A stretch of DNA of 64,000 nucleotides from an uncultured Flavobacteriaceae bacterium (GCA_947502975.1 CANNBV010000004.1:62001-126000); one strand, 5' to 3'; positions 9,742-19,013 are shown, counted from the first letter of the stretch. The notes: generated by a model not told the origin, from the letters alone. A program made the numbers and translations.

Positions 9742-10707
9742 CTATAACGAATTGTTCTTTGTAAATGCAATAACCTCACTTATTCTACTAAATGCTAAGG
9801 CTACAACAGTATCTGCTGCTCCGTAATACACAGCTAATTTATCTTCTTCTATATCGTGTAATGCAGCACAAGGAAACACTACATTAGACACATCTCCTAT
9901 TTGCTCATAATTTACTTGCGGGGTTAACAAATATGATTGAGTTCTGTATTTTACCTTATCCGGTTGATTTTTATCTAAAATAGCTGCACCCATAGCATAT
10001 CTAAAACCGTTGCAAGTATTAATTACACCATGGTATATCATAAGCCAACCTTCATCAGTAAGGATCGGTATTGGTCCTGCTCCTATTTTTGTGCATTGCC
10101 ACGCACTATCTTCAAAAGCTGTGGCTTTCATCACACAACGGTGTTCTCCCCAATATTTCATATCTGGACTATAGCTTATATAAATATCACCAAACGGCGT
10201 ATGTCCATTATCACTCGGTCGACTTAACATAGCGTATTTACCATTAATCTTTTTTGGAAATAATACACCATTTCTATTGAATGGTAGAAATGCATTTTCA
10301 CACTGAAAAAATTCCTTAAAATCATAGGTATAAGCTATTCCTATAGTTGGCCCATGATAGCCGTTGCACCAAGTCACCCAATAGCGGTCTTCTATAAATA
10401 CAACTCTGGGATCGTATTTATAATCAGAATCAATCATATCAGTATTTCCAGTCTTCATTACAATAGGGCTATCTTCGATATTCCAGTCTATAGCATTTTC
10501 GCTAAAACCCACATGAATATTCATTTGTACCGCTTTATTATCGCACCTAAAAACGCCAGCATACCCATTTTTATAAGGTACTACTGCACTATTAAAAATA
10601 CTATTAGATGAAGGTATTTGATTTCTACCTATAATAGGGTTTTCAGAATATCTCCACATGATATCTTTACAATCAGCTGGTTTATTTTGCCAAGGAATTT
10701 GTTTCAC
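9742..10707 (-). CDS. GH130 beta-1,4-mannosyl-N-acetylglucosamine phosphorylase
   Basis: 321 residues with no signal peptide, so cytoplasmic. The start codon is a GTG at 10707. The sequence follows the GH130 subfamily that includes the gut Bacteroidetes enzymes acting on the Man-beta-1,4-GlcNAc core of N-glycans: [60 protein letters not shown] and [13 protein letters not shown]. The expected reaction is phosphorolysis of Man-beta-1,4-GlcNAc to mannose 1-phosphate and GlcNAc. It lies between the symporter gene (32 bases upstream) and the CBM9 gene, matching import followed by intracellular cleavage. Other GH130 enzymes cleave mannobiose or mannosyl-glucose, but the operon context favours the N-glycan substrate. 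Confidence 0.9.
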   Translation of the reverse strand: MKQIPWQNKPADCKDIMWRYSENPIIGRNQIPSSNSIFNSAVVPYKNGYAGVFRCDNKAVQMNIHVGFSENAIDWNIEDSPIVMKTGNTDMIDSDYKYDPRVVFIEDRYWVTWCNGYHGPTIGIAYTYDFKEFFQCENAFLPFNRNGVLFPKKINGKYAMLSRPSDNGHTPFGDIYISYSPDMKYWGEHRCVMKATAFEDSAWQCTKIGAGPIPILTDEGWLMIYHGVINTCNGFRYAMGAAILDKNQPDKVKYRTQSYLLTPQVNYEQIGDVSNVVFPCAALHDIEEDKLAVYYGAADTVVALAFSRISEVIAFTKNNSL

Positions 10708-10739
10708 GCGTTACTAATTTATTTCGATTAATTTAAAAT

Positions 10740-12617
10740 CTAATTTGGAAGTTTTTTAACTTTATCTAACCAAGTATATTTCAAAATTATTGATGTTATT
10801 AAAAATACAACTAAAGCTATCAATGCTTTAGGATAATCTCTAATCACAAAATATATGGATAAAACAATCATACTAGATTGCCATATAATACCAATAACAC
10901 AGTTTAACATGTCTTTCCAGAAATCGGTGTTTTTTGTTATGGTTACATCCTCTTCTTGCAATTTCCTGTATACTGGTTTCCACCAACCCCAAGGCCTTAC
11001 ATCTTTATAAAAGGATTTTAACACATCTATATGAGTTGGTTTGGTCAAGCATGTTCCTAAGAAAGACCCTAAAAGCGAGAATAAAAATATAATTGGAAAT
11101 AAGTATATGGCATGTAAATTTGCTAATTCACAAAGTATTGTCCCTTCTGAAAAAGTACCTTTATTTTGATCTAAAACAAATTGTAGAGATGCAATGATTA
11201 AGCCAGCTAACATGCCCCAAAAGTAACCCCAACCATTAAAGCGCCACCAAATCCATTTTAAAAAATTAGCAGCCACATAACCCCCAAACAGGGCACTGGT
11301 AATCCACAATGTTAATGAATTTATAGAGTTTGTAAAAAATCCCATAGTGACACCTAAACCTACTAATAAGAATGATGAAATATGACTGGCTTTTATATAA
11401 TGCTTGGGTGTTGCCTCTGGTTTAAAATACTTTTTGTAGATATCATTAACAATATATGCTGGTCCTGCATTTACAAATGCTGAAAATGTAGACATAAAAG
11501 CAGCTAATAAACCTGCTAACAATAAGCCTTTAATACCTACAGGTATCTGAAAATTAATAACTTTTGGAAGGAGCACTTCCAAATCGCCTCCATTTAACAG
11601 AGGGTTACCATTCATTTCTGGACTTAATGTTATCAAAGCTATTACTACAATTGCCGTAATTAACAGGTATCTGGGTATAAATAAAATAAGGTTGGTAAAC
11701 CCACTCATGTACGCTGCTTCTTTAACTGTTTTTGTAGAAAGAATACGTTGCATATCAAATCCTGGTGTAGGGCCAGCTATACTTGCAAAGAACCCTTTAA
11801 AGAGTGTCATTCCTATAAAAGCACCAAACATTTTATAACCCTCAGAATCTACTAAATTGTTAAAAGCCTGATACTTTTCTCCCCAATGTGTTTCTAATTC
11901 CCAACCAAAAAACACATTCTTCCATTCTTCTGTAATTACGCTAGCTATTTCAACATCACTTATAGAGAAAAACACATAAGCCACAACTAAAACACCAGCA
12001 ATTACCATAATAATATATTGCAAAACTTCAGTTGCTACTACAGAGAACATTCCTCCTTTTATAGTATAAATAGTTGTTAATATTATAATTATTAAAGCAT
12101 ACGATTGTTCAGAAGTAAGTAGTATGTGACTCCCTAGAACACATTCTAAATCCCAGGGTAAAATAACCGTTAAAAATTTACCAACGCCTTCAAAAAAATA
12201 AGCAATAAAACCTATTGAAGATACGATGGCGAAAATAGCAACGATTATATGAGATGCCCTTCCTGATTTATCGTTGCCAAAACGGGTTAAAATCCACTCA
12301 GAACCTGTCATAATATTAGAGCGTCTTATCCAAACAGCTAAAAACATCATTACAAAAACCTGATTCCAAACAGGCCACAACCACATGAACATAAAGCTTT
12401 TAACTCCATAAAGAAAAAGTATGCCAACCATCCATGCAGTTCCAGAAATATCAAACATTCCTGAACCATTGCTAAGCCCTAAGAAATACCATTTAATATT
12501 ATTACCACCTAAGAAATATGACTTTAACCCTTTTGAGGCTTTTTTTGAGACTACTATCCCAACTGCCAAGGTTAATACGATATAAATGGCGATAATTGAT
12601 ACATCAATAACATCCAT
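10740..12617 (-). CDS. Sodium/solute symporter (SSS family)
   Basis: 625 residues, about 14 membrane spans and no cleavable signal. Recognisable SSS features are the N-terminal YFLGGNNIKWYFLGLSNGSG (gate region after the first span), the TIKGGMFSVVATEVLQYIIM span, and GLLLAGLLAAFMSTFSAFVN, a strongly conserved SSS helix that carries sodium-site residues. It is placed directly after the second GH92 gene (4-base gap) and before the GH130 phosphorylase, so the imported solute is probably mannose or a Man-GlcNAc-type disaccharide. The C-terminal 150 residues extend beyond the core fold, as in SGLT-like members. The family is certain and the substrate inferred. Confidence 0.92.
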   Translation of the reverse strand: MDVIDVSIIAIYIVLTLAVGIVVSKKASKGLKSYFLGGNNIKWYFLGLSNGSGMFDISGTAWMVGILFLYGVKSFMFMWLWPVWNQVFVMMFLAVWIRRSNIMTGSEWILTRFGNDKSGRASHIIVAIFAIVSSIGFIAYFFEGVGKFLTVILPWDLECVLGSHILLTSEQSYALIIIILTTIYTIKGGMFSVVATEVLQYIIMVIAGVLVVAYVFFSISDVEIASVITEEWKNVFFGWELETHWGEKYQAFNNLVDSEGYKMFGAFIGMTLFKGFFASIAGPTPGFDMQRILSTKTVKEAAYMSGFTNLILFIPRYLLITAIVVIALITLSPEMNGNPLLNGGDLEVLLPKVINFQIPVGIKGLLLAGLLAAFMSTFSAFVNAGPAYIVNDIYKKYFKPEATPKHYIKASHISSFLLVGLGVTMGFFTNSINSLTLWITSALFGGYVAANFLKWIWWRFNGWGYFWGMLAGLIIASLQFVLDQNKGTFSEGTILCELANLHAIYLFPIIFLFSLLGSFLGTCLTKPTHIDVLKSFYKDVRPWGWWKPVYRKLQEEDVTITKNTDFWKDMLNCVIGIIWQSSMIVLSIYFVIRDYPKALIALVVFLITSIILKYTWLDKVKKLPN

Positions 12618-12621
12618 ATGC

Positions 12622-14835
12622 TTACTGCTTTATTTTATTTAAACCCCAATTTTTGTTTGGCTCTGCACCCATGATAAAATGCAATTCACCTCCTTCAAGT
12701 ATTGTGTTATGAGAAATTGATGTTTGATTAAATTCGCTGTTATTTAATGTTGCAGATTGTATATAAATGTTATCTTTTGAAACATTTTCTGCAGTAATTG
12801 AAAAATACTTATCCTCACTGTTAGGTACTTTTATGGTCACTCTTTCAAATAGTGGAGAACCTATCTCATAATCTGTAGAGGCAGGGTTTAAAGGATATAA
12901 GCCCATAGAGCTTAAGACATACCAAGCAGACATTTGTCCACAATCTTCATTTCCACTTAAGCCATTTGGCGTTGTATTGTATTGCGTATCCATTATGTAC
13001 CTAGACCAGTATTGTGTGCGCCATGGTTTATTTGCATGGTTAAACATATATGCAATGTGATGACTAGGCTCATTACCATGCGCATATTGACCGATTAAGC
13101 CAGATATATCTACGGATACATTGTCTCCAGTAATTTCAGAACTTTCGGTAAATAACTGTTCTAAACGACTGGTAAAAACCGCATCACCACCATGAAGTTC
13201 TACTAATCTATTTACGTCATGAGGCACATACCAGCTATGCTGCCAGGCATTTCCTTCAGTATAATCGGTTTGTTCTCTATGGTTGGAATGTTTAGGGTCA
13301 AAAGGTTCATTCCATGATGCATTATCTTGAGAACGCCCTCTCATGAATCCTGATCCTTTATCGAATAGATGTTGATAGGCTTTAGATCGTTTCAAAAAGA
13401 AATTATAATCATCTTCTTTACCTAAAGCTTGTGCCATTTGCGCTACACACCAATCGTCGTAAGCATATTCTAAAGTAATAGTAACAGATTCGTCTAAAAG
13501 ATTATAAGGAATGTATCCATTTGTTTTGTAGAAATTTAACCCCCTATCATCATTCATCATAGTGGTTTTCATTGCCTCATACATACCTTCAGCATCAAAA
13601 TTTGTAATACCTTTTAAATAGGCTTCAACTATGACAGGAATAGAATGATAACCTGTCATAGTATTAGTTTCATTAGCATATAAGGTCCAAACTGGCAGTA
13701 CATTTTTACCTTTATAATATTCGTGCATAGAATTTATGATGTCTGAAACCTTATCTGGAGCTATTAAAGTGAGTAGCGGATGTTCTGCCCTAAATGTGTC
13801 CCAAAGCGATAGTGTAGAGTATGCCGTGTAATTTTCAGCAGTAACTATGCTATCATTTTCTTTTCTAAATTGTCCATTCTTATCGCTAAACGTAACTGGA
13901 GCCAATTGCGAATGATATAATGCTGTATAAAATATGGTTTTTAGAGAATCTTCAGAAGTTTCAATTTCTATTTTAGATAGTTTTTCATTCCATGTGTTTT
14001 CTGCTTCGGTTTTTACCACATCAAACTCTTTTTCTAATTCCAAGTTTTCTTTTGCATTTTCAACACTAACAGAAGATAATGCTACTTTAACAAACAATGG
14101 TTTATCACTATTATCAATAAAAAAGATTTGGCAAGCGCTTTTATTAGTATTTAATTGATGCTCTGATATTGGTTCAGAAAATTTAGCAACAAAAAATACT
14201 TTCTGGTTTTTTGCCCAACCTGTTGAATGGCGATATCCACTTATAGTATTAGGGCTTTCAAGTTTTAAATGTGTCTCTAAAGGTTTATCCCAATTAATGG
14301 CAAAACCTAAATCTATCACAACAGATTTATCATCATTCTCTTTGAATGTATATTTATGAAATGCTGTCCTTTTTGTAGTTGTGAGTTCTACATTGATATT
14401 GTAATCCTGAAGAAATAATTGATAATATCCGGGTGAAGCTTGTTCGTTTTCGTGTGAATATGAGGATTTGTAAGGTAAACTATCTCTAGATTTTGGTGTT
14501 TTACTTAAATCCACCTTTTTATTTACAGGCATCATGATAATATCTGCTAAATCGCCAATACCTGTACCACTTAAACTTAAATGAGAAAACCCTATTACTA
14601 TAGAATCTGAATAATGATACCCAGAACACCAATCCCATTTAGATATGCCATTTATTGGGCTTACTTGCAACATTCCAAAAGGAACCGTAGCTCCAGGATA
14701 TGTATGTCCGTGGCCTCCTGTTCCAATAAAAGGATCAACATATTCAGTTAAAAGTTTCTTTTCAGAATTTGACTGCTTTGGTTCACAACCAATAATTATA
14801 ACACCACATAATAAAAAAAAGTAAAAGTTCTTCAT
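12622..14835 (-). CDS. GH92 family exo-alpha-mannosidase, lipoprotein (second copy, operon head)
   Basis: The start is taken at the ATG at 14835, giving MKNFYFFLLCGVIIIGC with a lipobox; an in-frame ATG seven codons earlier exists but dilutes the signal. GH92 motifs are complete: VDPFIGTGGHGHTYPGATVP, YSTLSLWDTFRAEHPL, AHGNEPSHHIAYMFNH and GNEDCGQMSAWYVLSSMG. It is the first gene of the ten-gene operon and faces the lytS-type kinase gene across a 119-base divergent region that holds the motif at 14898-14911 and a TAAATTTA box. It probably trims alpha-mannose from high-mannose N-glycans at the surface or in the periplasm. Linkage is not predictable here. Confidence 0.95.
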   Translation of the reverse strand: MKNFYFFLLCGVIIIGCEPKQSNSEKKLLTEYVDPFIGTGGHGHTYPGATVPFGMLQVSPINGISKWDWCSGYHYSDSIVIGFSHLSLSGTGIGDLADIIMMPVNKKVDLSKTPKSRDSLPYKSSYSHENEQASPGYYQLFLQDYNINVELTTTKRTAFHKYTFKENDDKSVVIDLGFAINWDKPLETHLKLESPNTISGYRHSTGWAKNQKVFFVAKFSEPISEHQLNTNKSACQIFFIDNSDKPLFVKVALSSVSVENAKENLELEKEFDVVKTEAENTWNEKLSKIEIETSEDSLKTIFYTALYHSQLAPVTFSDKNGQFRKENDSIVTAENYTAYSTLSLWDTFRAEHPLLTLIAPDKVSDIINSMHEYYKGKNVLPVWTLYANETNTMTGYHSIPVIVEAYLKGITNFDAEGMYEAMKTTMMNDDRGLNFYKTNGYIPYNLLDESVTITLEYAYDDWCVAQMAQALGKEDDYNFFLKRSKAYQHLFDKGSGFMRGRSQDNASWNEPFDPKHSNHREQTDYTEGNAWQHSWYVPHDVNRLVELHGGDAVFTSRLEQLFTESSEITGDNVSVDISGLIGQYAHGNEPSHHIAYMFNHANKPWRTQYWSRYIMDTQYNTTPNGLSGNEDCGQMSAWYVLSSMGLYPLNPASTDYEIGSPLFERVTIKVPNSEDKYFSITAENVSKDNIYIQSATLNNSEFNQTSISHNTILEGGELHFIMGAEPNKNWGLNKIKQ

Positions 14836-14868
14836 AAACAGCAAATTAAGCATCAATATAAAAATTCA

Positions 14869-14876
14869 TAAATTTA
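14869..14876 (-). promoter_or_regulatory. Candidate -7 box of the GH92 operon promoter
   Basis: TAAATTTA, one base off the Bacteroidota -7 consensus TAnnTTTG, lies 33 bases before the GH92 start codon. No well-placed TTG -33 element is present, as expected of an activator-dependent promoter. The same box occurs 29 bases before nagB. AT-rich sequence makes chance matches easy. Confidence 0.35.
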
Positions 14877-14897
14877 GTCGGTTAAAAAAGAAATTTA

Positions 14898-14911
14898 GAC
14901 AGACAACATCT
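14898..14911. promoter_or_regulatory. Candidate operator GACAGACAACATCT between GH92 operon and lytS-type gene
   Basis: The 14-base word differs at a single position from GACAGACGACATCT at 18718-18731 upstream of nagB. Both copies are upstream of minus-strand genes in the same orientation. This one is 62 bases before the GH92 start codon and 43 bases before the kinase ATG, so it could serve both divergent genes. It is the only strong non-coding match I found between the two loci. Binding by the adjacent LytTR regulator is inferred. Confidence 0.5.
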
Positions 14912-14954
14912 ATTGCAAGCTAAACGCCAAAAAAAATGTAACTATTTAATCCAA

Positions 14955-16034
14955 ATGAAATTTTATCCAAAGAACTTTCATAGCATATCTATAAAATACC
15001 ACATAATATTTTGGGTGGTCTATTTTTTACTAAATGTTTTTAGATGGGGAAGTTATTTTACCGGAATATTAGAGCAACCCTATGTATATTCCTTTAAAAC
15101 AAATTTATTGGGATTCCCCATTCATATGATATTATGCTACCTAAATATTTATATTTTAATGCCAAAGTTGGCTTTTAAGAAAAAGTATATTTTTTATGTT
15201 CTTTTAATGATATCGTCTATTTTTTTGATGGTTCTCATTAAGTTTAACCTTACATATTTATTAGTTAGCACAAATGTATGGCCTGAAGGTCCAGAAATAA
15301 TAAATAGTTTAACGCTTAACTATACTATTGATATGATGATAGGCGAGCTTTATGTTATAACTTTTGTTACTGCTATTAAAACCACACTAGATTTTTTGAA
15401 AGAGCATAAACGTGTAACAGACCTTGAAAAAGCGCAATTAGAGACAGAATTATTGTTTTTAAAAACTCAAGTTTCGCCACATTTCTTTTTTAATACATTA
15501 AATAATATTTATTCTCTAGCCGTTGAAAAATCTAATAAAACTCCTAAAATAATTTTAAAACTTTCTGAGTTGATGAGATATCTTCTCTATGACACGAAGC
15601 ATAAACGGCAAACTTTAGAAAACGAAATACTGTGCATACAGAACTACCTCGACTTAGAAAAAGTAAGACATGGTGAATCTTTAGAAATAAACATGTCCAT
15701 TACTGGAGATATTCACGATAAAAAAATAGCTCCAATATTATTGCTATCATTCGTAGAAAATGCATTTAAGCATGGTGCTAAAAAAAATATTGGAAACGTT
15801 AAAATTGATATTAGTTTTACTATTGAAAACGATTTTCTTTACTTTACAATCTCTAACCCTATGCCGGCAGAAACTTACTACAGAGAGACCATTAAGACGT
15901 CTAAAGGTATAGGTATAGAAAATGTAAAAAAACGATTATCATTAGGCTACGATGAAAATGATTATGAATTAAATATTAAAAATGATAATAATTTATTCAT
16001 AGTAGATCTAAAAATTAAAGTGTCATGGAAGTAA
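14955..16034 (+). CDS. LytS/YehU-type sensor histidine kinase (His_kinase family), four-span membrane sensor
   Basis: The start is the ATG at 14955 (MKFYPKNFHS); a TTG 42 bases earlier would add a charged leader of no obvious value. Four hydrophobic spans fill roughly residues 15-140, a short coiled-coil linker follows (KRVTDLEKAQLETELLFLK), then the His_kinase motif QVSPHFFFNTLNNIYSLA with the phospho-accepting His. The C-terminal HATPase has SFVENAFKHGAKK (N box) and SKGIGIENVKKRL (G box). No extracellular domain is present, so sensing would be through the membrane spans. It overlaps the regulator gene by 10 bases and diverges from the glycan operon, which it most likely controls. Confidence 0.92.
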   Translation: MKFYPKNFHSISIKYHIIFWVVYFLLNVFRWGSYFTGILEQPYVYSFKTNLLGFPIHMILCYLNIYILMPKLAFKKKYIFYVLLMISSIFLMVLIKFNLTYLLVSTNVWPEGPEIINSLTLNYTIDMMIGELYVITFVTAIKTTLDFLKEHKRVTDLEKAQLETELLFLKTQVSPHFFFNTLNNIYSLAVEKSNKTPKIILKLSELMRYLLYDTKHKRQTLENEILCIQNYLDLEKVRHGESLEINMSITGDIHDKKIAPILLLSFVENAFKHGAKKNIGNVKIDISFTIENDFLYFTISNPMPAETYYRETIKTSKGIGIENVKKRLSLGYDENDYELNIKNDNNLFIVDLKIKVSWK

Positions 16035-16732
16035 AGTGCTTAATAATAGATGATGAACCTCTAGCTATTAATGTTATTAGCAACTATTTACAAAAAATTG
16101 AAGATTACCAACTAGTTGATACATTTAATAATGCTATCGATGCGCTTAATTTTTTAAAGAATAATGCGGTTGATGTCATTTTTCTTGATATAAATATGCC
16201 AATACTAGATGGTATAAGTTTTATAAAAAGTTTAGAGAAACCTCCGTTGCTAATTATCACTAGTGCTTACCACGAATATGCAGTTGAAACTTATGAATTA
16301 GATGTTTTAGATTATTTAGTAAAACCTATTGAATTTCCTAGATTTATGAAAGCTTTGGGTAAAGTAAATAGAAGAATGAACATCAATAAATCTTCTGAAA
16401 CTATCAATAAAGAGCGGCCTTATCTTTTTATTAAAATTGATAAAAAGAAGATGAAAAAAATCTTTTTAGATGAAATTCTCGTTGTAGAGTCTTTAAAAGA
16501 TTATTTAAGAATAAATACCACGACAGGTAAATATATTATACATAGTACCCTCACAGATTTTACTGAATTATTGCCATCTAGAAATTTTATTCGTATCCAC
16601 AGATCATATACCATTGCTATAGACAAAATTGATGCTGTAGAAGGCAACAGCGTTGAAATAGAAGGCCTTAGGTATGTTATTGGAAGATCCTATGTAGAAG
16701 AGGTAAAGAAGAAGATATTAAATACGGCTTAA
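16025..16732 (+). CDS. LytTR-family response regulator
   Basis: 235 residues. The receiver domain (about 1-120) has the acidic pair in LIIDDEP, the phospho-accepting Asp55 in VIFLDINMP and the conserved Lys in YLVKPIEFP. The LytTR DNA-binding domain (about 135-235) has FIRIHRSYTIAIDKIDAVEG. It is translationally coupled to the kinase and converges on nagB with a 6-base gap. LytTR regulators bind direct repeats upstream of their targets. The shared 14-base word at 14898 and 18718 is the obvious candidate, making this the probable local regulator of the mannosidase operon and nagB. Confidence 0.93.
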   Translation: MEVKCLIIDDEPLAINVISNYLQKIEDYQLVDTFNNAIDALNFLKNNAVDVIFLDINMPILDGISFIKSLEKPPLLIITSAYHEYAVETYELDVLDYLVKPIEFPRFMKALGKVNRRMNINKSSETINKERPYLFIKIDKKKMKKIFLDEILVVESLKDYLRINTTTGKYIIHSTLTDFTELLPSRNFIRIHRSYTIAIDKIDAVEGNSVEIEGLRYVIGRSYVEEVKKKILNTA

Positions 16733-16738
16733 GTCTGG

Positions 16739-18649
16739 CTAAAATATATACTTTTTAAAAGCTTCAATAGCTTCATATTCAGCCAAACCTAAATTGTTAT
16801 ATTTTTTTGCTGTATATCTATTTCTATCCTCAGCTCTTACCCAAAACTCTCTATTATCGTTACCCTGAAACATAACATCATCTTTTTGAGATTGGTGATA
16901 AAAAATAGCATGGCGTTTTTTCATCACCTGACTCGGGCTTAAGGGTATAGCCATATCTATTTCATAAGTTTCCCATTCATGCCATGCCCCTCTATACAAC
17001 CAAACCCAGCAATCATCCATATAATCTTTAGTTTTTAGCATTTCTAAAGCTTCAAACAAAACATCTAAGCAAACTTTATGTGTACCATGAGGATCAGCCA
17101 AATCTCCTGCAGCATATATTTGATGTGGTTTTACAGCTTCAATTATACTACACATTATATCTAAATCATCTTTACTTAGCTTATTTTTTTTAATGGTACC
17201 TGTTTCATAAAATGGTAAATCTAAAAAGTGAATATTACAGTCTCTAACTCCTAAATATCTTGTTGCAGCATAAGATTCACTCCTACGTATCAAGCCTTTT
17301 AATTTTCTCACTTCACTTGAATCTCTTTCACTTTCAGTTTTTTGTTTAATGTAATTTATAATACTATCAGATTCATGATTCGGATTAATGGCTTTTGACA
17401 CTTCTGCAAACTTTAAAACCTCTGCATCAGAAACCGCAATATTCCCTGAGGTTTGGTAGGCAATATGTACTTCATTACCTTGCTCTACTAACCTATCTAC
17501 CGTACCTCCCATAGAAATAACATCATCATCAGGATGTGGACTAAATATAAGTACTCTCTTTATTTGGGGAAGAGAACGTTCAGGACGGTTGGCATCATCT
17601 GCATTTGGTTTTCCTCCTGGCCATCCAGTAATGGTATGTTGCAACTTATTAAACATTTTAATATTCAAATCGTATGCCGAGCCTTCATTAGCTAATAAGC
17701 CAGACATTCCATTATCATTATAATCTTTATCTATTAATTTTAAAATGGGTTTATTAGTTTTTTCAGATAGCCAAACTACTGCCTTGAGTTTTAGTTTCTC
17801 TCTCCAATGACAAGCTTTTACTAACCAAGGTGTTTTTACTCTTGTTAATTCTAAAGCAGCACTATTATCTATAACAAAAGTTGTGTTATTATGGTTTTGC
17901 AAATACGTAGCCGGTACTTCTGGGGTTATCTCTCCCTCTATCGTATTTTTTATGATTTCTGCTTTGTTATTTCCCCATGCTAAAAGCACAATTCGTTTTG
18001 CGCTCATAACAGTACCTATACCCATAGTAATGGCCTTTCTTGGTACGTTTTCAATACCTAAAAATGCTGGTGCAGCATCTACTCTTGTAATATGGTCTAG
18101 CGTTATACTTCTGGTGCCAGAGTTGTGATGAGATCCTGGTTCATTAAAACCAATATGTCCCGTTCTACCTATACCTAGTAACTGAAAGTCCAAGCCCCCA
18201 AATTCCTTTATTTTCATTTCATAGTCTACACAATATTGATGCAAATCTTTAACATCTATTTTTCCATCTGGTATGTGTATATTTTCAGGTAAGATATCAA
18301 TATGATTAAACAAATGGTCATGCATAAAATGATGATAACTTTGAATATTACTTTTATCCATTGGATAATACTCGTCCAAATTAAACGTAATCACATTATT
18401 AAAACTTAACCCTTCTTCTTTATGAATTCGAACTAATTCTTCATAAACCCTTATTGGTGAGGAACCTGTAGCAAGTCCCAAAACACACAATTCATCTTCA
18501 ATATCCTTTTTTATTATTAAATCTGCTATTTCGCGTGCTACCAAAATAGAGGCTTCATCAGAAGAGTTAAAAATTACGTTATGAATTTTTTCAAAACGGG
18601 TTTCTTCAAATTTACCAGCTTTGTTGTAAGATATGGTTTCTGTATACAT
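16739..18649 (-). CDS. nagB: Glucosamine-6-phosphate deaminase fused to a PIG-L/LmbE deacetylase-like domain
   Basis: 636 residues. Residues 20-270 are NagB: LGLATGSSP (58-65), NLDEYYPMD (90-98) with the enolisation Asp, and GIGRTGHIGFNEPGS (159-173) with His165 and Glu170. The position equivalent to Asp141 of the E. coli enzyme is Thr163. Residues 360-600 are a PIG-L/LmbE domain with the zinc motif HPDDD (372-376) and DPHGTH (519-524). NagB converts glucosamine 6-phosphate to fructose 6-phosphate and ammonia. The second domain suggests deacetylation of a GlcNAc derivative, which would supply the first domain. The fusion is common in Bacteroidota, but coupled activity is an inference. The upstream motif ties it to the N-glycan operon. 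Confidence 0.92.
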   Translation of the reverse strand: MYTETISYNKAGKFEETRFEKIHNVIFNSSDEASILVAREIADLIIKKDIEDELCVLGLATGSSPIRVYEELVRIHKEEGLSFNNVITFNLDEYYPMDKSNIQSYHHFMHDHLFNHIDILPENIHIPDGKIDVKDLHQYCVDYEMKIKEFGGLDFQLLGIGRTGHIGFNEPGSHHNSGTRSITLDHITRVDAAPAFLGIENVPRKAITMGIGTVMSAKRIVLLAWGNNKAEIIKNTIEGEITPEVPATYLQNHNNTTFVIDNSAALELTRVKTPWLVKACHWREKLKLKAVVWLSEKTNKPILKLIDKDYNDNGMSGLLANEGSAYDLNIKMFNKLQHTITGWPGGKPNADDANRPERSLPQIKRVLIFSPHPDDDVISMGGTVDRLVEQGNEVHIAYQTSGNIAVSDAEVLKFAEVSKAINPNHESDSIINYIKQKTESERDSSEVRKLKGLIRRSESYAATRYLGVRDCNIHFLDLPFYETGTIKKNKLSKDDLDIMCSIIEAVKPHQIYAAGDLADPHGTHKVCLDVLFEALEMLKTKDYMDDCWVWLYRGAWHEWETYEIDMAIPLSPSQVMKKRHAIFYHQSQKDDVMFQGNDNREFWVRAEDRNRYTAKKYNNLGLAEYEAIEAFKKYIF

Positions 18650-18678
18650 AACAATGATTTGTTAATTTTGAATGATAA

Positions 18679-18686
18679 TAAATTTA
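18679..18686 (-). promoter_or_regulatory. Candidate -7 box of nagB
   Basis: TAAATTTA, 29 bases before the nagB start codon and 31 bases from the motif at 18718. It is the same word found at 14869-14876 before the GH92 operon, where the spacing to the motif is 21 bases. Confidence 0.3.
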
Positions 18687-18717
18687 AAACTCAGAATATT
18701 TTTATAAATATTATTTC

Positions 18718-18731
18718 GACAGACGACATCT
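18718..18731. promoter_or_regulatory. Candidate operator GACAGACGACATCT upstream of nagB
   Basis: Second copy of the word seen at 14898-14911, with one mismatch (G for A at position 8), 68 bases before the nagB start codon and in the same orientation relative to the regulated gene. The rest of the 226-base gap 18650-18875 holds only the candidate -7 box, AT-rich sequence and the tRNA terminator. Confidence 0.5.
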
Positions 18732-18845
18732 CTTATCCTCTGAAAACTTCTAAATTATGTTTTTATGAATTATATAATGATAATCTTAGTAAGTTGTGAT
18801 TTACAAATCAACTGATCAAACAGGTATAACAAAGGAATAAAAAAA

Positions 18846-18871
18846 GCCTTTACAAGAAATCTTGCAAAGGC
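18846..18871 (-). terminator. Rho-independent terminator of the tRNA-Gly/tRNA-Leu transcript
   Basis: Stem GCCTTTACAAGA / TCTTGCAAAGGC (12 pairs, one A-C mismatch on +, which becomes a G-U pair in the minus-strand RNA) with a 2-base loop. It is followed on the minus strand by a run of T's (AAAAAAA on +). It lies 5 bases past the end of tRNA-Leu. Confidence 0.85.
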
Positions 18872-18875
18872 TTTG

Positions 18876-18959
18876 TACTGAAGACGGGACTTGAACCCGT
18901 ACGGACTAATGTCCATTGGATTTTAAGTCCAACGTGTCTACCAATTCCACCACTTCAGC
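18876..18959 (-). tRNA. tRNA-Leu (anticodon UAA)
   Basis: An 84-base cloverleaf. The acceptor stem GCTGAAG pairs with CTTCAGT and the discriminator is A. The D arm is GGTGGAATTGGTAGACAC, the anticodon stem-loop is TTGGACTTAAAATCCAA with UAA in the loop, a long variable arm follows as expected of Leu, and the T arm is CGGGTTCAAGTCCCG. CCA is not encoded. It is the second gene of a two-tRNA transcript. Confidence 0.95.
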
Positions 18960-19013
18960 ATAATTCGACAGTGCTATTGCACTTTGAATTGGTATATTAT
19001 AAGAAAGTTTCAG

